Positions 47,544 through 56,458 of a DNA stretch of 64,000 bases are shown one piece after another (positions within the stretch are counted from its first letter, which is position 1; every line of letters starts with the position of its first letter). Origin of the DNA: Rhizobium sp. L43. Lineage in GTDB: Bacteria > Pseudomonadota > Alphaproteobacteria > Rhizobiales > Rhizobiaceae. Made by a program: the position numbers and the translations under genes. The notes below the pieces were generated by a model. That model had not been told where the DNA came from, searched no databases, and saw only the letters and a program-made list of their open reading frames with translations. The DNA lies in assembly GCF_002531725.1 (NCBI RefSeq), contig NZ_NWSQ01000002.1, positions 399,460 through 463,459 of the forward strand, written 5' to 3'.

Positions 47544-48566
47544 TCATACGACCTCCGCCTTCTCTGTGCCGGCGAGCACGCCGTCGAAATAGTCGACGGT
47601 GCGGGCCAGGCCGGTTTCGAGCCCGATGCGGGGCTGCCAGCCGAGCTCGGCCATGGCCCGGGAAATATCCGGCCGCCGCTGGCGGGGGTCGTCGACGACC
47701 CGAGGCAGGTGGACGATCCGGGAACGGGAATTCGTCAGGTCCCGGACGATTTCCGCCAGGCGGCGAACGGTGAACTCGGCCGGGTTGCCGAGGTTGATCG
47801 GGCCGTTGCAGGTGCTGCCGGCGGCCGAGAACCGCAGGAAACCTTCAACGAGATCGTCGACATAGCAGAAAGAGCGGGTCTGCTCACCATCGCCATAGAT
47901 CGTCAGATCAGCATTGCGCAGGGCCTGCACGATGAAATTGGAGACCACCCGCCCATCGTCCGGGCGCATGCGCGGACCGTAGGTGTTGAAGATGCGGCCG
48001 ACCTTGATGTCAATGCCGTACGTCCTGTGATAGTCGAAAAACAGGGTTTCGGCGCTGCGCTTGCCTTCATCGTAACAGCCGCGCGGTCCGATCGGGTTGA
48101 CATTGCCGCAATAGGATTCGTGTTGCGGGCTCTGGTTCGGGTCGCCATAGACCTCCGATGTCGACGACTGGACGACGACCGCCCCGGTCTTTCGCGCGCA
48201 ATCCAGCGTATTGACGGCGCCGAGCACATTGGTCAGGAGCGTGCCGACCGGGTCGCGCTGATAATCGGGCGGAGAGGCGGGCGAGGCGAAGTTGAAGATG
48301 AGTGACGCCTCGATATCAAAGGGCCGGCGGACATCGTGCTCGACGATGTGGAAGCGGGTGTTCGAGGCGAGGTGTTCGACATTGACGCGGCGGCCGGTCG
48401 AAAAATTATCGAGACATATGACTTTATGGCCGCGCTGCAGGAGTCTTTCGCAGAGATGCGAACCGAGGAAGCCGGCCCCGCCGTTTACCAGGACGGTGCG
48501 CGGCTCCTGGGGCACCGGCATGCCTGATATTTGAGAATAGCCTTCGCTGGGAACGAAACTACGCAT
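47544..48566 (-). CDS. uxs: UDP-glucuronate decarboxylase (UDP-xylose synthase)
   Basis: 340 aa extended SDR. Cofactor motif VNGGAGFLGSHLCE, SSTSEVYG, and catalytic YDEGKR, the hallmark of UXS. Converts UDP-glucuronate to UDP-xylose with internal NAD recycling. First gene of a five-gene minus-strand operon for polysaccharide synthesis; GGAAGGAG six bases upstream. Preceded by a ~390-base AT-rich region that should carry the operon promoter. Confidence 0.9.
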   Translation of the reverse strand: MRSFVPSEGYSQISGMPVPQEPRTVLVNGGAGFLGSHLCERLLQRGHKVICLDNFSTGRRVNVEHLASNTRFHIVEHDVRRPFDIEASLIFNFASPASPPDYQRDPVGTLLTNVLGAVNTLDCARKTGAVVVQSSTSEVYGDPNQSPQHESYCGNVNPIGPRGCYDEGKRSAETLFFDYHRTYGIDIKVGRIFNTYGPRMRPDDGRVVSNFIVQALRNADLTIYGDGEQTRSFCYVDDLVEGFLRFSAAGSTCNGPINLGNPAEFTVRRLAEIVRDLTNSRSRIVHLPRVVDDPRQRRPDISRAMAELGWQPRIGLETGLARTVDYFDGVLAGTEKAEVV

Positions 48567-48953
48567 GACAAACTCCTTCCCATGTTTTTAGTCTTTTGAT
48601 TTGTTTATGCACTGCATGTCTTACTTATATTGCCGATATCCGTATTCTGGCTTTCTCTTCATGAATAACTTTTGAGTTATTCTTCGGATAACAGAATTAT
48701 TAATTAAATGATAAGACGATAACAGCCGAGGTCAACTTCAAAATTTCCAATTATCCAAAATAACTACGCATCTATTCTTCCAATTAATAGATGATTAATC
48801 ATTTTCTATCGCTTTTGCACTTGCAACGAGTATCCCGACAGAACTCAAGCTTCACTCAATGAAGCTGGCGTAGAAGTCATGGGGAAGGTTGGCCGCGCTG
48901 AACTGCGCGACCGGGCTTGCATCCGGAAACGCCATATGCCAGGGGTTTTGGCC
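48567..48953. promoter_or_regulatory. AT-rich divergent control region of the polysaccharide operon
   Basis: About 390 bases, visibly richer in A+T (many TAAT/ATTAAT runs) than the surrounding genes. It separates the uxs operon from a small exported-protein gene and must contain the operon promoter. No specific operator was identified. Confidence 0.5.
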
Positions 48954-49274
48954 ATGTTGAAAAAACAAGATGCGGCACAGCCGAAGGGCTGGCGTCTATT
49001 TTATTTTGTGATCTTCGCCGGGGGAACGACGCTTCTTGCGATCGGACCGACGGCGTGCACGCTCGTCAACGACGACATAGCCGCCGTCGCCAAAAAGAAC
49101 GTCGTCGTGGCCGAGGCGCCGCGTGTTTCGAAAGCCTATGCCTATCCGGCAAATCGGCCCCAACGCGCGACTGCGGCAACGGTTCGCGTCGCCTATCACG
49201 GCTCGGCGCCTTACATCTGTTCACCAAGCGGCTTCGGACAGAAGTCGCGCTGCTTTGCGCGCCCCTCGATCTGA
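48954..49274 (+). CDS. Small exported protein with CSPSGFG motif
   Basis: About 106 aa. A basic start followed by a hydrophobic stretch (LFYFVIFAGGTTLLAIGPTA) looks like a signal peptide or anchor. The C-terminus YICSPSGFGQKSRC resembles short secreted rhizobial proteins of unknown function. ATG at 48954 gives the best signal-peptide position, but upstream in-frame ATGs at 48936 and 48879 exist and the ribosome site is weak. Confidence 0.55.
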   Translation: MLKKQDAAQPKGWRLFYFVIFAGGTTLLAIGPTACTLVNDDIAAVAKKNVVVAEAPRVSKAYAYPANRPQRATAATVRVAYHGSAPYICSPSGFGQKSRCFARPSI

Positions 49275-49388
49275 AGCAACAGGACCACTGCATAATTCCT
49301 TCAATCGGAATCGGTCCGCAAAATCATGCAGCTATTCAAAGGGCTACAACGTGCTTCGCGCGCCTGAAAAGAGGCGCGGCACTGTCGA

Positions 49389-50171
49389 TCAATTGCGCCA
49401 CCGGCCGGACATGTCGTCGTCGCCGGCCGGATGCTCGTTGAAGAAACGGGATGCCGCCTCCGTGCGGTTTCGCACGTTCATCTTCTTGTAGATGTTGCGA
49501 ACATGAACCTTCACGGTGTTTTCGGAAAGATGCAGCTTGTCGGCGATGATCTTGTTTTGCGTGCCCTTGCAGATGAGGTCCAGGATCTGAACCTCCCGGG
49601 TGGTCAAAGCGGAGATGCTGTCGCGTCTCAGCTTCAGCGCATTGGTGCGGGCAGCATCGACCGACTTCGTCTGATAGAGCGAGGGCTCCAGCTGGGTGTT
49701 CTTGTTGGTCAGGCGATTGAGAAGCGCTGACGGAAAATGTTCGCCGCCCTTCATCAGCAGATCCACCGCGGCCATGAAGACATCGAGCCGCAGGTTGAGC
49801 GGCAGGACGCCATCGATGATCCTTGCCTCGACCAGCCGGCTGACATAGGGCTCGAGCATGTCGATCGCTTCGACGACCAGTCCGACAGAGGTTTCCGGGT
49901 GGTTTTCGCGGGCAGCCTGCAGCGCCTCATGAAGTTCCGGCGCAGGTATATGATAGAATAAGACGAGCTTCATATCGCCGGTGTCCTTTTCCAACATCGG
50001 CTTTGTGCTCGTTATGCTCGACACTTCACAGTTCGGAAATTTCTTTGCCAGTGCTTCTACCATGCATTCGGAAAACAGATCCGCCTTGGCGACCACCAGT
50101 ATAGTATTTCCTGACGAACCCAACTTTCCTCCCTGGTCGGTATTCTCCATTCCTGAGCCTGTCATGAACAT
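49389..50171 (-). CDS. LuxR-type response regulator with degenerate receiver
   Basis: 260 aa. N-terminal ~130 residues resemble a receiver domain (TILVVAKADLFSECMVEAL) but the acidic pocket and phospho-Asp are not evident, so it may act without phosphorylation. C-terminal LuxR HTH: ALTTREVQILDLICKGTQNKIIADKLHLSENTVKVHVRNIYKKM. GGGGAGG lies five bases before the ATG at 50171. It sits between the polysaccharide operon and the secretion locus and may control either. Confidence 0.85.
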   Translation of the reverse strand: MFMTGSGMENTDQGGKLGSSGNTILVVAKADLFSECMVEALAKKFPNCEVSSITSTKPMLEKDTGDMKLVLFYHIPAPELHEALQAARENHPETSVGLVVEAIDMLEPYVSRLVEARIIDGVLPLNLRLDVFMAAVDLLMKGGEHFPSALLNRLTNKNTQLEPSLYQTKSVDAARTNALKLRRDSISALTTREVQILDLICKGTQNKIIADKLHLSENTVKVHVRNIYKKMNVRNRTEAASRFFNEHPAGDDDMSGRWRN

Positions 50172-51007
50172 ATACGCCTCCCCTAGCGTTACACTTTACT
50201 CAAACGTGGAGCGATGGCGGGTATTAAATAGTATGAAATGCCGGCCCCTGATGTCACCGCTTTATTTTTTAGACATTTCTTAATTATGTTAATACGGATT
50301 GAGAAGGAAGGAAATGGCCCAAAGTGATTAGTTTTAGTGGGCAAAAAACGATAATATACCAAGCTTTGGTTGTATTTTTACTGTGATTGATACTTGAAGG
50401 TTATATTTGCTCTCACTATAGATCAGCGATGCATGTAATATTTCAGTACAGATTGTTATATTTTCGGCATGCATGAAGTGTCGGATATGAGACACGCGAT
50501 CGTCGAACCATGCCGCTCAACCCAGCGGCGAATGCCGAAGGTTCTGACTTCTCGCGGCACAGCGACACCCCCATCGAAGACCGCTCAACCCAGCGCCGAC
50601 AGGGGCTAGCCGGACGTGGCAGATCCGCCTTAGCCCGAATTGATAGCTATCGGATCCGCAATTTTTCCAGCAATCTGTGATCGTCTCCCAAGTGGCGACG
50701 TGGAAAGGCCATGTATCGGTGTGCGTTTTTGATACACGGCCTCCATATAGGGCAACTCAACGAAAAGAATGCCTGAATACTCCTTATCCGTTCCAGGATG
50801 AAGAGCTGGATTTGTGCGGCCTTGTACTGAGTACGTACGTTCCCAATACCATCGATTTGATCCAACAAATCGCGATCAAGCTGCAGATGACTGGTATTGA
50901 ATACATCTGCCGATGTTAACCGCATCGGAGCGAGCGCGAGCAAAATCCCATTTGAGATGAGAGGGATTTCGAAAAGCTGCTCCGGTTTTTTTTCTGGAGA
51001 GACTGCA
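50172..51007. other. Long intergenic region before the secretion locus
   Basis: About 835 bases without a convincing gene. It is AT-rich near 50280-50470. It contains a 15-base direct repeat, CCGCTCAACCCAGCG, at 50513-50527 and 50581-50595, and a structured leader just before the next gene. Two short open frames (minus 50647-51114, plus 50677-50919) have no recognised similarity and overlap the start of the next gene or its leader. Confidence 0.5.
50926..50993 (+). promoter_or_regulatory. Structured leader / attenuator-like hairpin before T1SS substrate gene
   Basis: Outer stem CGGAGC (50926-50931) / GCTCCG (50979-50984), inner stem AAATCCC (50943-50949) / GGGATTT (50963-50969), then eight T residues (50986-50993). 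The U tract is followed by CTGGAG, which can also pair with the CTCC of the right outer arm and hide the ribosome site. The start codon is at 51008. Confidence 0.5.
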
Positions 51008-51889
51008 ATGTCTGACGCGTATAAGCCCGACCCGAAATCCCCGGGCGGCGAAATCGAAATTACGAAGGTCGGAGCGCTTGCCGACGGTTTTGCCAACAGC
51101 GCTGTCAATTCCACTGAAGTCGACGACGGTTCGACCGGTTATGTCGGCGTCGCCAATGGCGATAATCGCGACAATACCGACAACAGCGTCGACGTAGACG
51201 TCAAGACCGACATCGATGTATCTGCCAATAACGGCGACAACCGCGACAATGACTACGACTGGAGCTATGACAGCAAGTCGTACAGCGACAACGACATCGA
51301 CATCAAGACGATCACGGACACCGATACTAAGACCATCACAGACACCGATACCAAAACAATTTCCGACAGCAACAATACGTCAGACAGTTTCAACAAGACG
51401 GACACCGATTTCGCCGTCATCGAGGACGTCAAGGACTTCGGCAATCTCGGCGTTGCCGGCCACGACCTCACCTTCAACCTCGGCGACGATTTCTCCTTCA
51501 CACTCGACGTCGACAGCATCCTCAACAATTCGCTGAGTGGGGCAGGCAACGACAGCGGCTTCAGCGCCGTCCAGGCGAACCATCTGGCTGACCAGGATAG
51601 CGCCTGGAATATCAAGATGGAGAACGAAGGCGCCCAGAACCACCTGAATGCCAATGGCGGCACCGCCGACAGCGCAGAAGGCATGGAGATGGACGGCAGG
51701 GGCTGGGATCTCAAGGCCGGCGACGACGCCACAGGATCGAGCGCGGCCGATGCATCGGCAATCGTTGCCAATTCCGGCTTCCACCTCGAACTCGTTCAGG
51801 GCGCGAACCTCCTCAGCAACACAGTCGACTCCAGCGTCATCGGCGGCAATTCTCATATCTCCGACGTCGGCGAGGATACCGGCACCTGA
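51008..51889 (+). CDS. Asp-rich repetitive protein, putative type I secretion substrate
   Basis: 293 aa, extremely acidic, with no signal peptide and no cysteine. Residues ~60-140 are low-complexity Asp/Asn/Ser/Thr repeats (NGDNRDNTDN, TITDTDTKTITDTDTK), suggesting calcium-binding beta-structure. The C-terminal part has GANLLSNTVDSSVIGGNSH, echoing the repeat unit of the next protein. Start at 51008 (MSDAYKPDPK) with GGAGAG upstream. First gene of a locus with an ABC exporter and HlyD; export substrate status is inferred from this and from composition. Confidence 0.7.
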   Translation: MSDAYKPDPKSPGGEIEITKVGALADGFANSAVNSTEVDDGSTGYVGVANGDNRDNTDNSVDVDVKTDIDVSANNGDNRDNDYDWSYDSKSYSDNDIDIKTITDTDTKTITDTDTKTISDSNNTSDSFNKTDTDFAVIEDVKDFGNLGVAGHDLTFNLGDDFSFTLDVDSILNNSLSGAGNDSGFSAVQANHLADQDSAWNIKMENEGAQNHLNANGGTADSAEGMEMDGRGWDLKAGDDATGSSAADASAIVANSGFHLELVQGANLLSNTVDSSVIGGNSHISDVGEDTGT

Positions 51890-51915
51890 CACTGACCTCC
51901 AACGACCAAGACGAA

Positions 51916-51943
51916 CTGCACCGGCCTCAGCCGGTGCAGTTTG
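51916..51943 (+). terminator. Perfect hairpin between the two substrate genes
   Basis: Stem CTGCACCGGC / GCCGGTGCAG (51916-51925 and 51930-51939), loop CTCA, followed by TTTG. It may partially terminate or stabilise the upstream mRNA, allowing more of the first substrate than of the later genes. Confidence 0.5.
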
Positions 51944-52030
51944 ACTGCTTGAAAACGGTTTGACGACCACACGGCTCCCGGCGGGAACCCCTTCAAGGCC
52001 GATCGTCATTTCGAATGGGAGGGCCGAACC

Positions 52031-54109
52031 ATGCATATCGAGAAGATTTCGGAAATCATTGCGCACTTCATCGGTCTGTTCGAGATGACCACGGAAGAGA
52101 TGAGGGCGCGCACCAAATATGCCGAAGGCGCAGGACCGGACGAAGACGGGCCGGCTCTGCCGGATCAGGACGCTTTTACCGCGGGCTTCTCATCCAATCT
52201 CCTGCTCAAGGACTACGATCCCGGCATCACCTACAAAAGCGGCAGTTACGATATCGAATATGGTCCGGCGCACCATTTGGGCCGCATCTTCGAAGAGAGC
52301 CTCGAGAAGCTGGCGGCGATTGCCGCAAAGGACATACCGTTACCGCATTTCGGTGAGGCGACTGATATCGTGTTGTCGGGTGAGCCGGAACTGAATGTCT
52401 TTGCCGGGCCTGGTTCGGCGATCAGCCACGTCCTCCAGGTCAACGTCCTTTACGACGACGACTATCTCGACATGACAGACGGCATCCATGCTCCCAGGGA
52501 CACGGCTTTCGTCATTGAGCGGCTGGCGGAGTTCAGCACCAAGGCCGAAGTCTTCACGCCGTTTTCGGACCTCCACCGAACCGATACCTATGACGGCGCG
52601 CTGAAGATCGCCCAGGATCTCGAAAACTATATCCAGAATGCCCGGAATACTGAGGACAGCGGGGATACCGAAAATACCGAGAATACCGAGGACAGTGGAA
52701 CAGCCTTGCTCAGCGCCGACGCCACGCATAGTTTCATCCGCGTCGATCCCGAGGTCAACAGCGTCTACGTCAACGGCAAGGTCGAGGCCGAGATACCCGT
52801 TCTCGATGACTTCCTGCCCGATCGCGGTCTCGCCAAGATCCCGGAGGAACCCGACGACAGCAATTCATCCGTCAATTCATCCGTCGAGCAGACCGACCCT
52901 AGCGGCAGCAGCCTCGATGTGACGGCCGGCGCGAACGTCGTCGTCAACGTCGCCTCGGTGATCAATACCGGCGTCATCGCCTCGGTCACCGCCATCATGG
53001 GCGACTACCACCAGATCGACGCGGTTTCTCAATCCTTTGTCTACAGCGACAACGACGAGATCGACTCGGCGCTGCGCTCATCGGGCCATTCGGCCGAGGA
53101 GGCGGGAACGGTCGCCAAGAATATCGCCATCTTCCAACAAAGCACCTTCGAAGCATCGAACTATGCCGAAACCGATGCTGCCGATCCGACGTTCCCGACC
53201 AGCTGGCGCGTCAGTGTCATCGACGGCAATGTCTGCTTCGTACAGTGGGTCGAGCAGTATCATTTCGTCAGCGACAACGACACGATGACGGTGACCACCT
53301 CGGGATCCGAAACCACGGTTCTGACGGGCGGCAATACCGCCATCAACCTCTCCTCCTTTTTCGGGATGGGCATGCAGTATGATCTGGTGATCATCGGCGG
53401 CAATGTGCTCGACATCAACAGCATCACACAGATCTCGCTGCTCTACGACAATGATTGGGTGCGGGCGGAAGACGGTGCCGATCCCGGCGCCGACATACAG
53501 ACCGGCAACAACCTGATCTGGAATTTCGCCTCGATCCACAATGTCGGGACAGGTAGCCCGTTCGAGGCGATGCCGGACTATATGGTCGAAACCCAGAAAG
53601 CGATCGAAGATCGCGATCCCAATATGCCGGAAGGGCTGTCGTTCGATGTGAACTTCCAAGGCTATGCCGGCCTCAACGTGCTCTACATCACCGGCAATCT
53701 CTACGACATGACGATCATAAAACAGGTCAGCATCCTCGGCGATTCCGATGATGTGACCCAGGCTGCGTCGACGCTCCTCGAGAACAATCCCGGCGCAACG
53801 GTGACGATCGACACCGGCAGCAATGCGGTCGTCAATATCGCCGAAATCATCGACTATGACAGTTTTGGCCAGACCACCTATCTGGCGGGCCAGCTCTACT
53901 CGGACGCCATCCTCATTCAGGGCGGCCTGGTGGAGCACGATACGACACAGCCGCAACCGGCCGACGACAGGCTCGCCAACGAAGTCATCGCCTTCCTCGA
54001 TGACGACGATCCGTCGGGCGGCGATTCCGCCGATGGTGTGATCAATGCAGGACATGACCTTTCATGGTCGTCGCATCCCGTCGACGTCATGCAAGCCATG
54101 ACCGCTTGA
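52031..54109 (+). CDS. Large acidic repeat protein, putative type I secretion substrate or adhesin
   Basis: 692 aa, strongly acidic, no signal peptide or cysteine cluster, family not recognised. From about residue 295 a degenerate ~80-90-residue unit recurs: a GxNxxxNxAxI segment (AGANVVVNVASVI, GGNTAINLSSFF, TGNNLIWNFASI, TGSNAVVNIAEII) followed by a G-x-x-Y/L-D...I.Q segment and L.D.D.V. A linker rich in NTED repeats is near residue 215. GGGAGGG precedes the ATG. The position directly before the exporter genes suggests secretion or surface display. Confidence 0.72.
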   Translation: MHIEKISEIIAHFIGLFEMTTEEMRARTKYAEGAGPDEDGPALPDQDAFTAGFSSNLLLKDYDPGITYKSGSYDIEYGPAHHLGRIFEESLEKLAAIAAKDIPLPHFGEATDIVLSGEPELNVFAGPGSAISHVLQVNVLYDDDYLDMTDGIHAPRDTAFVIERLAEFSTKAEVFTPFSDLHRTDTYDGALKIAQDLENYIQNARNTEDSGDTENTENTEDSGTALLSADATHSFIRVDPEVNSVYVNGKVEAEIPVLDDFLPDRGLAKIPEEPDDSNSSVNSSVEQTDPSGSSLDVTAGANVVVNVASVINTGVIASVTAIMGDYHQIDAVSQSFVYSDNDEIDSALRSSGHSAEEAGTVAKNIAIFQQSTFEASNYAETDAADPTFPTSWRVSVIDGNVCFVQWVEQYHFVSDNDTMTVTTSGSETTVLTGGNTAINLSSFFGMGMQYDLVIIGGNVLDINSITQISLLYDNDWVRAEDGADPGADIQTGNNLIWNFASIHNVGTGSPFEAMPDYMVETQKAIEDRDPNMPEGLSFDVNFQGYAGLNVLYITGNLYDMTIIKQVSILGDSDDVTQAASTLLENNPGATVTIDTGSNAVVNIAEIIDYDSFGQTTYLAGQLYSDAILIQGGLVEHDTTQPQPADDRLANEVIAFLDDDDPSGGDSADGVINAGHDLSWSSHPVDVMQAMTA

Positions 54110-54134
54110 CCTTAGATATTCCAAGAGAATCACG

Positions 54135-56453
54135 ATGAACCAGATGTCGAAACAAGTCTTTGCCGCAGGCAGCGCCCTCGATTTGAGGTCGGGCAGCATA
54201 CCTTCCGCTGCTCCCTCGGAAGCGGCGACGGCCGCGCTGTGCATCTCGACAATCGACGAAGCGGTCGAGAACCTTCGCCGGCTCAGCGGCGCCACCCCTT
54301 CATCTCCATCTGCCGATCGCAGCAAGCAGACGGCCCAGATCGCAGCAAGCGCAGCTGCCGGTACGGCGCGTGCAGCTATAGTGCAGGCGCCCCTCCCGCA
54401 AATGACGGTCGTGCCGGAAGCCTCAAATGCAGAAGCAGCGCCTCCCGCCGCGGTGGCGCAGAGCCCGGCTGCAGCAAGAGCGGCGGAAGCACCCGTGCAG
54501 CCGCCGATCGAAGCGCGGGCGGCGCCCGAATTGCCGCCTGAGCTGCCGAAAGAAAAGACCGAGCTCAAATCGAGCCCGACGATGCCCTTCGGCAAGACCA
54601 TCGAAGGCGAGCGTGGTCCGATCAGCGAAACCGACCGGCGGCTGCGCACCGGCGGCGGCGGAAACGGCAAGGATTCCGATCCCGGGGGCGGCGGGGGCGG
54701 GGGCGGGGGAAGCGGCGGCGGATTTCACAAGCGCAGCGAGCCTGTGAATTTCGCCGCCAGCCTCTCGCGCGGCATGGCGGCGGTCCGCCGCAATATGATT
54801 GTCGTCATGATGTTCACGATCGCCATCAACGTGCTGCTGCTGGCGATCCCGCTCTATCTCTTCCAGATATCCGACCGCGTGCTGACCAGCCGCTCCATCG
54901 ATACGCTCGTCATGCTCTCGATCGCCGTGCTCGGCGCCGTGCTGCTGCAGGCCTTCATGGATACCATCAGGCGCTTCATCCTGATGCGCACCGCGGTGGA
55001 GCTCGAGGTACAGCTCGGCGCGCCGATCCTCAGCGCCGCGGCGCGGGCCTCGCTGCATGGCAGCGGCAAGGATTATCAGACGCTGCAGGATCTGCAGCTG
55101 CTGCGCGGCTTCCTGACCTCGGGCACGCTGATTGCGTTTCTTGACGCGCCGCTGATGCCGTTCTTCGTGGTCGTCGTCTATTTCGTGCATCCGCATCTCG
55201 GCATCATCATCATGACCTGCTGCGCGGTGCTGTTCATCATCGCTTATCTGAACCAGAAATTTACCGCCCGACAATTTGCCGAATCCAACGGCTATCTCAG
55301 CCGGGCGAACTTCCATCTCGATTCCATGTCGCGCAATTCGCAGATCATCAACGCGATGGCGATGATCCCCGAGGCCGTGAAGATGTGGGGCCGGGAAACG
55401 GCGGGCTCGCTGAAATCGCAAGTCGAAGCACAGGACCGCAACATCATTTTCTCCGGCATCTCGAAGGCCTGCCGGATGATCACCCAGATCACCCTGCTCG
55501 GCTGGGGCGCGCATCTGTCGCTCTCCGGCGAGCTGACCGGCGGCATGGTGATTGCGTCCTCGATCATCTCGGGACGCGCGCTGGCGCCGATCGAAGGCGC
55601 TATCGAAGGCTGGCACCAGTTCAACCGGTCGGCATCCGCCTATGGCAGGATCAAGAGCCTGCTGTTGAACTCGCCGTTGAACTTCCCGCGCCTGCGCCTC
55701 CCCAATCCGGAAGGCCGGCTCGATGTCGAGCGCATTCTGTTCGTGCCGCCGCCGCAGAAGAAGGTCATTCTCAACGGCATCTCCTTCTCGCTCAAGAAGG
55801 GGGAATCGCTGGCGGTCATCGGCAATTCCGGCTCCGGCAAGACGACGCTCGGCAAGATGCTCGTCGGCTCGATCGTCCCGACATCGGGAAATGTGCGCCT
55901 CGACCTGATGGATCTGCGCAACTGGGACCAGCGCCAGTTCGGCGAAAGCATCGGCTATCTGCCGCAGGACGTGCAGCTCTTCCCCGGAACGATCAAGGCG
56001 AATATCTGCCGCATGCGCGACGACATCGAAGATCACCAGATCTACGAGGCCGCGGTGCTGGCCGACGTACACGAGCTCATCGCCAGCTTCCCGCAGGGTT
56101 ACGAAACGGTCGTGGCGGCCGACGGCGCTCCGCTTTCGGGCGGCCAGAAGCAGCGCATCGCGCTGGCCCGCGCCTTCTTCGGCAATCCCAAATTCGTCGT
56201 TCTCGACGAGCCGAATTCGAACCTCGACACACAGGGCGAGGCAGCACTTGCCAGGGCGCTGATCCACGCCAAGAAACAAGGCATCACCACCGTCACCATC
56301 ACCCAGCGCCCGGCCCTTCTCCAATGCGTCGACAAGATCCTCGTCCTCAAAGAAGGCACGGTCGCCATGTTCGGGGAGCGGATCGAGGTGCTGCAGGCGC
56401 TTTCCAAGAGCAACGGCAATGGTGGTCAACAAGCACCGCGTATTCAGGGGTGA
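54135..56453 (+). CDS. Type I secretion ABC exporter (PrtD-like) with long N-terminal extension
   Basis: 772 aa, inner-membrane ATPase-permease. Residues 1-200 are an Ala/Pro/Glu-rich and then Gly-rich (run of Gly near 172-196) extension not found in standard PrtD proteins (~580 aa). Then a six-helix transmembrane domain and an ATPase: Walker A GNSGSGKTTLGKM (~563), signature LSGGQKQRIALARAFF (~666), Walker B FVVLDEPNSNLD. No C39 peptidase motif. HlyD-type adaptor follows after 5 bases. Confidence 0.9.
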   Translation: MNQMSKQVFAAGSALDLRSGSIPSAAPSEAATAALCISTIDEAVENLRRLSGATPSSPSADRSKQTAQIAASAAAGTARAAIVQAPLPQMTVVPEASNAEAAPPAAVAQSPAAARAAEAPVQPPIEARAAPELPPELPKEKTELKSSPTMPFGKTIEGERGPISETDRRLRTGGGGNGKDSDPGGGGGGGGGSGGGFHKRSEPVNFAASLSRGMAAVRRNMIVVMMFTIAINVLLLAIPLYLFQISDRVLTSRSIDTLVMLSIAVLGAVLLQAFMDTIRRFILMRTAVELEVQLGAPILSAAARASLHGSGKDYQTLQDLQLLRGFLTSGTLIAFLDAPLMPFFVVVVYFVHPHLGIIIMTCCAVLFIIAYLNQKFTARQFAESNGYLSRANFHLDSMSRNSQIINAMAMIPEAVKMWGRETAGSLKSQVEAQDRNIIFSGISKACRMITQITLLGWGAHLSLSGELTGGMVIASSIISGRALAPIEGAIEGWHQFNRSASAYGRIKSLLLNSPLNFPRLRLPNPEGRLDVERILFVPPPQKKVILNGISFSLKKGESLAVIGNSGSGKTTLGKMLVGSIVPTSGNVRLDLMDLRNWDQRQFGESIGYLPQDVQLFPGTIKANICRMRDDIEDHQIYEAAVLADVHELIASFPQGYETVVAADGAPLSGGQKQRIALARAFFGNPKFVVLDEPNSNLDTQGEAALARALIHAKKQGITTVTITQRPALLQCVDKILVLKEGTVAMFGERIEVLQALSKSNGNGGQQAPRIQG

Positions 56454-56458
56454 AGGAG

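Noticed and set aside
50647..51114. 155-codon minus-strand frame in the gap before the secretion locus
   Set aside because: No recognisable motif, and it overlaps the leader and start of the plus-strand substrate gene. Not excluded as a remnant, but unsupported.
51190..51400. Possible CRISPR or tandem DNA repeat in the first substrate gene
   Set aside because: The GACACCGATACC-type repetition is in frame and encodes Asp-Thr repeats; there are no unique spacers of fixed length.
55385..56458. Extended upstream reading of the HlyD frame
   Set aside because: The upstream 358 codons overlap the exporter in another frame; the ATG at 56459 has a strong GAAGGAG and begins the HlyD domain.
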